Shown here: positions 1-4,280 of the stretch, piece by piece
How the letters are laid out: the number at the start of each line of letters is the position of its first letter
Position numbering within the stretch: position 1 is the stretch's first letter
Assembly: GCA_031278665.1 (NCBI GenBank)
Contig: JAITKC010000116.1
Location: 1-6,248, forward strand
Direction: 5' to 3'
Source: Bifidobacteriaceae bacterium
GTDB lineage: Bacteria; Actinomycetota; Actinomycetes; Actinomycetales; WQXJ01
DNA length: 6,248 bases
The notes under the pieces: model-generated
What the model saw: only the letters and a program-made list of their open reading frames with translations
What the model was told of the DNA's origin: nothing
Database searches by the model: none
Program-made: the position numbers and the translations under genes

Positions 1-344
1 TCGCGGTTAGACAACAACACAGGTTAACTCTAGCTTTGCCGCTGACCGCCGCCGGGAGGCCCGCCGTCGCTGTTTTGGTGTCCACCACCTCCCGCCGGGC
101 GCCTCGTTCGGCCTCTGACCCCGGCGGGTCGCGCCAACCCGTGGCCGCCGGTGTCCGATGCCGCCCGCCGGGCGCCTCGTTCGGCGTCTGACCCCGGCGG
201 GTCGCGGCGGCCCGCGGCCCTCCTCGGCCGCGCCGCCGGCCCCCGGCCCCGCGGGACCGAACCGCCCGCCGCGCCGGCCCCGGACATTAATGAAATAAGA
301 CCACATGCATTTATCGAAATACCGCCCGGCGTAATTCCGGGTAA
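1..344. other. Gene-free left-hand region: repeat block, then AT-richer promoter stretch
   Basis: I see no convincing gene here. Open frames exist on both strands, but they lack ribosome binding sites and encode only Arg/Gly/Pro/Ala-rich low-complexity sequence, as expected from very GC-rich DNA. Positions 77-206 hold a direct repeat (separate entry). Positions 207-285 are almost pure G+C with many short palindromes. From about 286 the composition shifts sharply to AT-richer DNA, which continues to about 476 and probably marks the promoter region of the gene at 477. A small inverted repeat (CCCGG at 325-329, CCGGG at 337-341) lies just before the iron-box candidate. Confidence 0.6.
77..206. 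repeat. Two-copy direct repeat, 73-bp period, GC-rich, non-coding
   Basis: Copy 1 spans 77-133 and copy 2 spans 150-206, at a constant offset of 73 bp. Both begin GGTGTCC. After a diverged 7-nt stretch (84-90 against 157-163), the 43-nt cores at 91-133 and 164-206 differ at one position only (113 C against 186 G). The core starts CCCGCCGGGCGCCTCGTTCG and ends GGCGGGTCGCG. Because 73 is not a multiple of 3, the copies fall in different frames, which argues against a coding repeat. The unit resembles the 54-bp tandem repeat in the 5' end of hypE (see findings). Confidence 0.8.
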
Positions 345-363
345 TTAGGTAAGGCACGCCTGA
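345..363. promoter_or_regulatory. Candidate DtxR/IdeR-type iron box
   Basis: The sequence TTAGGTAAGGCACGCCTGA matches the known actinobacterial iron-box consensus TTAGGTTAGSCTAACCTAA at 14 of 19 positions, counted by eye. The left half-site TTAGGT is intact. The right half is weaker, but its CCT core and final A are kept. It sits in the AT-richer region about 113 bp before the start of the DUF1540 gene. A TATGAA at 367-372 follows it, so a bound repressor could block a promoter overlapping the box. Known boxes of this family bind Fe(II)-loaded DtxR, IdeR or DmdR. That this site controls the gene at 477 is inference. Confidence 0.5.
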
Positions 364-395
364 GTTTATGAAAACGCATTATCCGCGACACCCGC

Positions 396-424
396 TTGCT
401 TTATCGCGCAGAACGTTGTATTAC
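396..424 (+). promoter_or_regulatory. Possible sigma70-type promoter for the DUF1540 gene
   Basis: TTGCTT at 396-401 and TATTAC at 419-424 are separated by 17 nt, a reasonable -35/-10 pair. The initiation site would fall near 431, leaving a leader of about 45 nt before the ATG at 477. This is pattern matching in an AT-richer stretch. Transcription could instead start just after the iron box. Confidence 0.25.
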
Positions 425-440
425 TCTTTTAGAGCGCGAT
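403..440. promoter_or_regulatory. Inverted repeat in the promoter/leader of the DUF1540 gene
   Basis: ATCGCGC (403-409) and GCGCGAT (434-440) are perfect 7-bp complements separated by 24 nt. If transcription starts at the iron box, they could form a leader hairpin. If the promoter is at 396-424, they flank the -10 element like a split operator. The function is unknown. Confidence 0.3.
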
Positions 441-462
441 CACATATTGCGACTAATCAATT

Positions 463-470
463 GAGAGGAG
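463..470 (+). promoter_or_regulatory. Ribosome binding site of the DUF1540 gene
   Basis: GAGAGGAG lies 6 nt before ATG 477 and 9 nt before a second in-frame ATG at 480. Either could be used, and they differ by one Met. This strong site supports the short frame at 477-779 over the much longer overlapping frame that begins at 368. Confidence 0.75.
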
Positions 471-476
471 CCAACA

Positions 477-779
477 ATGATGACATTGGACGAAATGTCG
501 AAAGTTTCCGAGTGCTCGGTCACCGGCTGCGCCTACAACCAGGCGGACGCCTGCCACGCGGGCGCGGTGACGATCGCCGGCCCGGCGGGCCAGGCCGGCT
601 GCGCCACATTCATCCCGCTGACCATCAAGGGCGGGTTCGACCAATCGGCCGGCGCCGTGGGCGCCTGCCAGCACCTGGAGTGCACGCACAACAGCGATCT
701 CGAGTGCGCCGCGCCGGCGATCCAGGTCGGTCTGCGCGGCTCGACCAGCGCCGACTGCCTGACCTTCGCCGCCGTCTGA
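477..779 (+). CDS. Small Cys-rich protein with two DUF1540 motifs
   Basis: A 100-residue protein, probably cytosolic, with no signal peptide or membrane segment. It is an internal duplication of a DUF1540-type motif. The first half has Cys13, 18, 26 and 42, with CAYN after the second-Cys spacing and CATF at the end. The second half has Cys64, 69, 77 and 94, with CTHN and CLTF in the equivalent places. The spacings are C-x4-C-x7-C-x15-C and C-x4-C-x7-C-x16-C. DUF1540 is a family of unknown function. The paired Cys motifs suggest metal binding or a disulfide-stabilised fold, which is inference. The start rests on GAGAGGAG just upstream. The gene stands alone, faces the hyp operon tail to tail, and follows an iron-box candidate, so expression may respond to iron. 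The domain call is recalled from sequence pattern and was not searched. Confidence 0.85.
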   Translation: MMTLDEMSKVSECSVTGCAYNQADACHAGAVTIAGPAGQAGCATFIPLTIKGGFDQSAGAVGACQHLECTHNSDLECAAPAIQVGLRGSTSADCLTFAAV

Positions 780-794
780 GACCGCGCCGTCGAC

Positions 795-835
795 GGGCCG
801 CCGGAGCCGCCGCAGGCGTCGGCTCCGTCTGGCCC
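795..835. terminator. Bidirectional hairpin terminator between convergent units
   Basis: GGAGCCG (803-809) and CGGCTCC (820-826) form a perfect 7-bp stem with a 10-nt loop. It is extended past a small internal loop by GGGCC (795-799) pairing with GGCCC (831-835). It lies 15 nt after the DUF1540 stop and about 40 nt after the hypD stop on the other strand, so it could end both transcripts. No T-run follows on either side, which is common for actinobacterial terminators but leaves the call structural only. Confidence 0.55.
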
Positions 836-874
836 GGCGGCGGGCGCCTGAGGTGTCAAACCCGGCCCGCCCGG

Positions 875-1972
875 TCAAATGCGGGCGAAGTTGTAGTACG
901 CGGCGCAGGCGCCCTCGGGCGAGACCATACAGGTGCCGATCGGGTTCTCGGGTGTGCAACCGGTCCCGAAAACCCGGCACCGCCAGGGTTTGATCAGCCC
1001 CTTGAGAACCGACCCGCATTCGCAGGCGGGCGGATCTGCCACCCGCGCGCCCGGCATGTCGAAACGCAACTCGGCGTCGAACCGGGCGAACCGGTCGGAG
1101 AGCCGGTAGCCGGACCGCTCAATGAAACCGAGGCCGCGCCACTCGAAACTGTCACGCAGCGTGAACACCTCTCCCATCAGGGCCAGCGCGGCCCGGTTGC
1201 CATCGGCCCGGACCACGCGGGCGTACTGGTTCTGGACCAGGCGGCGCCCGTCGACATGCTGTTCCAACAGCATTTCAACGGCCTGGAGGATGTCGAGGGG
1301 CTCAAAACCGGTCACCACCAACGGCAAACCGTATTCGGCGGGAATGAAGTCGAAATGCCTGGCGCCCACCACGGTCGCCACATGCCCGGGACCGATGAAT
1401 CCGTCCAAAGCCAAGTCGTCGCCGTCCAACAAGGCGCGCAAAGGCGGGGCTATGGTGACGTGATTGCAGAAAACCGAGAAGTTGTCCAAGCCGAACGCCT
1501 CGGCGCGGCTAACTGTGACCGCCGTCGAAGGCGCCGTGGTCTCGAACCCGACGGCGAAGAACACCACCTCGCGGTCTGGGTTCTCCCGCGCCACCTTGAG
1601 CGCGTCGAGCGGCGAGTAAACGAATCTGACGTCGGCGCCGCGGGCCTGGGCCTGGAGCAGGGAGCCGCCGGCGCCGGGGACGCGCATCATGTCCCCGAAA
1701 GTCGTGAAGATGACGCTCGAGCGTGAGGCGAGATAGACGGCATCGTCCACCCGCCCCATCGGTATGACGCAAACCGGGCAGCCGGGGCCGTGGACGAACT
1801 CGACCGACGCGGGCAGCAGTTTCTCCAGGCCGTACCGGTAAATAGTGTGGGTGTGGCCGCCGCAGACCTCCATCAGGCGCACTGTCCGCCCCAACCGTTC
1901 GGCCAGCGCGGCGATCGCCTTCAACAGGCGTTTGGCGTCCCCGGGGTCGCGGAACTGGTCGACGTAATCCAT
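875..1972 (-). CDS. hypD: HypD, Fe-S scaffold for Fe(CN)2CO assembly
   Basis: A 365-residue HypD of normal length. With HypC it forms the cytosolic platform where the Fe(CN)2CO unit of [NiFe]-hydrogenase is built, using cyanide delivered by HypE. Visible signatures are CGGHTH at 37-42 (conserved active-site Cys), GPGCPVC at 62-68 (thiol pair), VGFETTAPSTA at 141-151, GPGHV at 194-198, and the C-terminal [4Fe-4S] region. That region has Cys at 317, 319, 332, 339, 348 and 356, within CECG, GTGCTPENP, GTCMVS and EGACAAYY. No key residue is missing. The start gives the usual opening ahead of QFRDP. Four bases separate it from the hypC stop, and no strong ribosome site is visible, so translation is probably coupled to hypC. 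It is the last gene of the operon, ending before the hairpin at 795-835. Confidence 0.97.
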   Translation of the reverse strand: MDYVDQFRDPGDAKRLLKAIAALAERLGRTVRLMEVCGGHTHTIYRYGLEKLLPASVEFVHGPGCPVCVIPMGRVDDAVYLASRSSVIFTTFGDMMRVPGAGGSLLQAQARGADVRFVYSPLDALKVARENPDREVVFFAVGFETTAPSTAVTVSRAEAFGLDNFSVFCNHVTIAPPLRALLDGDDLALDGFIGPGHVATVVGARHFDFIPAEYGLPLVVTGFEPLDILQAVEMLLEQHVDGRRLVQNQYARVVRADGNRAALALMGEVFTLRDSFEWRGLGFIERSGYRLSDRFARFDAELRFDMPGARVADPPACECGSVLKGLIKPWRCRVFGTGCTPENPIGTCMVSPEGACAAYYNFARI

Positions 1973-1976
1973 GCCC

Positions 1977-2249
1977 CTAGACGATCTCGGTTAGAACGAA
2001 GGCGTCCATCTCGTCGATATACGGCTGGCCGAGCAGTTTGATCTGCTCCAACGTGGTCGCCGCCTCCGCCGCGTCGATCACCGACAGGGCGAAGCCGACG
2101 TGGACCAAAACCCAATCGCCCACGCCCACGCCCTCGTCCGCGACCAGGCGCAGCGATATGGTCCGCCGCACGCCGCTGACGTCGACCGAAGCCAGGCACT
2201 CGGCCGGGTCCACCACCTGGACCACTTGGCCGGGAATCCCTAGGCACAT
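1977..2249 (-). CDS. hypC: HypC, canonical hydrogenase maturation chaperone
   Basis: A 90-residue protein of the HypC/HybG/HupF family. It binds HypD during Fe(CN)2CO assembly and then carries the unit to the hydrogenase large-subunit precursor. The N-terminus is MCLGIPGQV: Cys2, exposed after Met removal, is the defining iron-binding residue. Later come the conserved GDWVLVHVGFALS (residues 44-56, with His50) and the usual EAATTLEQI helix. The frame is open further upstream to about 2378. The true start must be ATG 2249, because only it places Cys2 correctly and because GGAAAGGA (2255-2262, minus strand) lies 5 nt before it. It follows hypE by 28 bp and precedes hypD by 4 bp, the usual hypC-hypD pairing. 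Confidence 0.96.
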   Translation of the reverse strand: MCLGIPGQVVQVVDPAECLASVDVSGVRRTISLRLVADEGVGVGDWVLVHVGFALSVIDAAEAATTLEQIKLLGQPYIDEMDAFVLTEIV

Positions 2250-2277
2250 GTCAATCCTTTCCGCCCGCTTGGCACCG

Positions 2278-3558
2278 TCAGCATATCCGCGGCAGCGGGT
2301 CGCCCACCAGCGTGTCCACCAGTCTCGCCCCGCCGAAGGCGTTGCGGACCACCACCGCGCCGGCCGGCTCCGGGACAATCCGGCCGATCAGCGCGGCCTC
2401 GCCGGCGCCCGCCGCCCGGACGGCGGCCAGCCCGGCCGCGGCCGCGGGGGCGGGGACCACAGCCGCGAAACAGCCCTCGTTGGCCACGTAAAGGGGGTCG
2501 ATGCCGAGCAGGTCGCAGGCGCCTCGGACCATCGGGCGCACCGGGATGGCCGCGTCCTCCAACTCCACGCCCAGTCCGGACGCCTTCGCCAATTCGTTGG
2601 CCAGGGTGCCCAGTCCGCCTCGGGTCGGGTCGCGCATCCAGCGGACGTCCGGCGCCGCCGCCAACAAGGCCTCCACCAGCCCGGTGACGGCGCGCGAGTC
2701 GGACCGGATGTCGGCTTCGATGGCCAGATGGCCGCGGGCCATCATGACGGCCATGCCGTGGTCCGCGATCGACCCGGACACCAGCACGCGGTCGCCGGCC
2801 CGGACTTTGTCCGCGCCCAGTTCGCGGCCGGCCGGAATCAGGCCGATCCCGGCGGTGGTCACAAACACGCCGTCGGCCGCGCCCCGGGGCACCACTTTGG
2901 TGTCGCCGGCGACTATTGTCACGCCCGCCCGATCGGCGGCGGCCCGCATGTCCTGGGCGATTCCGCGCAGTTCCGCGACCGCGAATCCCTCCTCGATCAC
3001 GAACGCCGCCGAGATCCACTTCGGGATCGCGCCGCTGACCGCCAGGTCGTTGGCGGTCCCGTTGATGGCCAGGTCGCCCAGGCTGCCGCCGGGGAAACGG
3101 ATCGGGTTGACCACATATGAGTCGGTCGTGAAGGCGATCCGCCCGCCCGCCAGGTCGATGCGCGCCGCGTCCGCCAGTTCCGGCTCCGGCTGGCCGAACG
3201 CCGCCAAGAAGACCGTTTCGATCAGGGCCTGGGACGCCTTGCCGCCGGCGCCGTGGGCCAGTGTGACGGCGTCGTCCGCCAGCCTTGGCCGCCGCCGCTG
3301 GGCCGCCTCGATCCGGGCCAACACCTCGGCCTCGGTCGGCCGCCCGCCGCCGCCCGTCCGCCCCGCCTTGTCCGATCCCGTCCGCCCGCCCGCTTCGCCG
3401 GCCCCGCCCGTCCGCCCCGTTTTGTCCGATGCCGTCCGCCCGCCCGCTTCGCTGGCCCCGCCCGTCCGCCCCGTTTTGTCCGATGCCGTCCGCCCGCCCG
3501 CTTCGCCGGACATGCCCCGCCGGGCCGGGGACCGGCTGCCGGCTTGATTCTCGGTCAC
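2278..3558 (-). CDS. hypE: HypE, carbamoyl dehydratase, with repetitive N-terminal extension
   Basis: HypE takes a carbamoyl group from HypF on its C-terminal Cys and dehydrates it with ATP to a thiocyanate, the source of the cyanide ligands. The visible length is 426 residues, against roughly 330-350 usual. The core starts near residue 73, with HGAGG at 102-106, TDSYVVNP at 145-152, FPGG at 155-158 and GTANDLAVSG at 167-176. GDTKVV, DRVLVSGSIADHG, DPTRGG and NEGCFAAVV follow, and it ends in PRIC, so the essential terminal Cys426 is present. Residues 18-71 are three 18-residue repeats absent from ordinary HypE. The assigned start is GTG, overlapping the preceding stop as GTGA (4-bp overlap), which implies translational coupling. 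Two other in-frame starts are possible: ATG at codon 16, and GTG at codon 79, which would give a near-normal length without the repeats. The function is certain, the start is not. Confidence 0.96.
   Translation of the reverse strand: MTENQAGSRSPARRGMSGEAGGRTASDKTGRTGGASEAGGRTASDKTGRTGGAGEAGGRTGSDKAGRTGGGGRPTEAEVLARIEAAQRRRPRLADDAVTLAHGAGGKASQALIETVFLAAFGQPEPELADAARIDLAGGRIAFTTDSYVVNPIRFPGGSLGDLAINGTANDLAVSGAIPKWISAAFVIEEGFAVAELRGIAQDMRAAADRAGVTIVAGDTKVVPRGAADGVFVTTAGIGLIPAGRELGADKVRAGDRVLVSGSIADHGMAVMMARGHLAIEADIRSDSRAVTGLVEALLAAAPDVRWMRDPTRGGLGTLANELAKASGLGVELEDAAIPVRPMVRGACDLLGIDPLYVANEGCFAAVVPAPAAAAGLAAVRAAGAGEAALIGRIVPEPAGAVVVRNAFGGARLVDTLVGDPLPRIC
3346..3507 (-). repeat. Three 54-bp tandem repeats in the 5' end of hypE
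   Basis: Three consecutive 54-bp units encode HypE residues 18-35, 36-53 and 54-71, each close to EAGGRTASDKTGRTGGA. The first two differ by almost nothing in DNA. The third has A-to-G and T-to-A replacements (RTGSDKAGRTGG). The period is a multiple of 3, so gain or loss of a unit keeps the frame. The peptide is Gly/Thr/Arg/Lys-rich, probably disordered and positively charged. Its near-identity at the DNA level points to recent expansion. Confidence 0.9.
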
Positions 3559-3830
3559 GCCGCGCGATCCCCGCCGCCGCGGGGCCGGTCGTCATCGGGC
3601 GTCTGGCAGCCGACCCGGCCGATGGCCGCGCCGGCGTGGACTAGGACCAGGTCTCCCACGGCCACTTGTCCGACCAACGAAACGTCCACGGCATCGACCC
3701 CGGCGGCGGTCCTGACTAGCGCGTCCTCAAAAACCTGGGCCGGCGCCCGAACGATTTCCGCGACTGTGGCCTGGTCGGAACAGATGACGCAGGTCGGGCC
3801 GTCGCATCCGGGCGGCTCGGCGGGGGTCAT
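3555..3830 (-). CDS. HypC/HupF-family paralog lacking Cys2, with Cys-rich N-terminus
   Basis: A 91-residue protein whose middle (VDVSLVGQVAVGDLVLVHAG, about residues 48-67, with His65) matches the HypC beta-barrel, so it belongs to the HypC/HybG/HupF family. Unlike the canonical HypC at 1977-2249, it begins MTPAEPPG and has no Cys2. It carries Cys9, Cys14 and Cys17 (C-x4-C-x2-C, ending CVICSDQA) and a further Cys75. As I recall, similar HupF-like proteins with a CSD motif occur beside actinobacterial hyp genes, but I could not check this. A role as a second chaperone, or in metal or redox handling, is inference. The start is ATG 3830, with AGGA 7 nt upstream. A nearer ATG in the same stretch is out of frame. 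Its stop overlaps the hypE start. The C-terminus is a short charged Gly/Arg/Asp tail. Confidence 0.85.
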   Translation of the reverse strand: MTPAEPPGCDGPTCVICSDQATVAEIVRAPAQVFEDALVRTAAGVDAVDVSLVGQVAVGDLVLVHAGAAIGRVGCQTPDDDRPRGGGDRAA

Positions 3831-3947
3831 CCGAACATCCTAGCGGGCGGCGGCCTCGCGGGTCGGCCCGCCGGGTCGGGTTTGGCGCCGCGCTCAAGCA
3901 AAGTCATCGGTGCGCGGCGTGTCAGCCTGAATTGGGGGCGGCGGGCG

Positions 3948-4261
3948 GATGTCTAGAACCCCGCGCACGACGCCCCCGGCGCCGACGTGCGGGCACTTCT
4001 GGACACCCGACCCGCCGCGGCCCAACCCGCCGCCGGCCGGGTCCCGGCAAACGCGCTGGTTACCGGCCCGGGCCGGCGGGCGGCGGCGAACCGGCCGGGA
4101 AGCCGATGTCCAGAACCCCGCGGACGATGCCCCCGGCGCCAACGTGCGGGCACTTTTAGACACCCGACCCGGCGGGGCTTGGCCCGGCCCCGGGCAGGTC
4201 CCCGCGAAACGCCTGGTCAGTGGGTCGGGCCGGGGCCGGCCGGCGGCGGGTGATCTTTCCG
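3948..4261. repeat. Two-copy 157-bp tandem repeat with internal stem-loops, between hypF and the hypC-like gene
   Basis: The gap from 3831 to 4280 holds no convincing gene. Most of it is a tandem unit: copy A starts at 3948 and copy B at 4105, a 157-bp period. Their first 66 bp (3948-4013 and 4105-4170) match at 60 positions, mostly with transitions. The remainder is looser but shares AAACGC, CTGGT and GGGCCGG blocks in order. The conserved part is an imperfect inverted repeat: ATGTCTAGAA plus GCGCACG on one side, CGTGCG plus TTCTGGACAC on the other, around a CGCCCCCGGCGCC centre. The second part of copy A has another stem, CCGCCGGCC (4030-4038) with GGCCGGCGG (4071-4079). The period is not a multiple of 3, so the peptides it can encode change frame between copies. 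It may be a REP/MITE-like element or a structured untranslated region of the operon. Confidence 0.8.
4184..4239 (-). terminator. Possible hairpin downstream of hypF (attenuator or terminator)
   Basis: CCGGCCCC (4184-4191) and GGGGCCGG (4232-4239) are perfect 8-bp complements around a 40-nt loop, starting about 40 nt after the hypF stop on the minus strand. This lies in copy B of the 157-bp repeat. It could end or weaken transcription between hypF and the downstream hyp genes. The surrounding DNA is so GC-rich that such pairings arise easily. Confidence 0.25.
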
Positions 4262-4280
4262 GCGACGATGATCCCGGCGG

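Noticed and set aside
21..39. A second iron box around AGGTTAACTCTAG near the left edge
   Set aside because: Only a half-site (AGGTTA) matches. The full 19 positions agree at about 10, which is too weak to list.
7..357. Minus-strand frames at 7-357 and 30-287 as possible genes divergent from the DUF1540 gene
   Set aside because: There is no ribosome binding site before either start, the composition is low-complexity, and the frames run through a direct repeat whose 73-bp period breaks frame between copies.
429..446. A CRP-type operator ending in ATCACA in the DUF1540 leader
   Set aside because: The left half (TTAGA against TGTGA) does not match well enough.
3346..3507. Possible CRISPR array, because of regularly repeated sequence
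   Set aside because: The units are directly adjacent with no unique spacers, and they are in frame within hypE.
2240..3595. A 451-codon open frame on the minus strand overlapping hypE in another frame, and comparable long plus-strand frames at 368-1726, 2038-3120 and 2501-3547
   Set aside because: They lie over hypC, hypD and hypE, which have clear family motifs. Their products are Arg/Gly/Pro/Ala-rich and lack domains or ribosome sites. They are by-products of the very high GC content.
3894..4163. Minus- and plus-strand short frames in the hypF/hypC-like gap as a small protein gene
   Set aside because: The peptides simply reflect the 157-bp repeat, reappear in a different frame in the second copy, and have no ribosome site.
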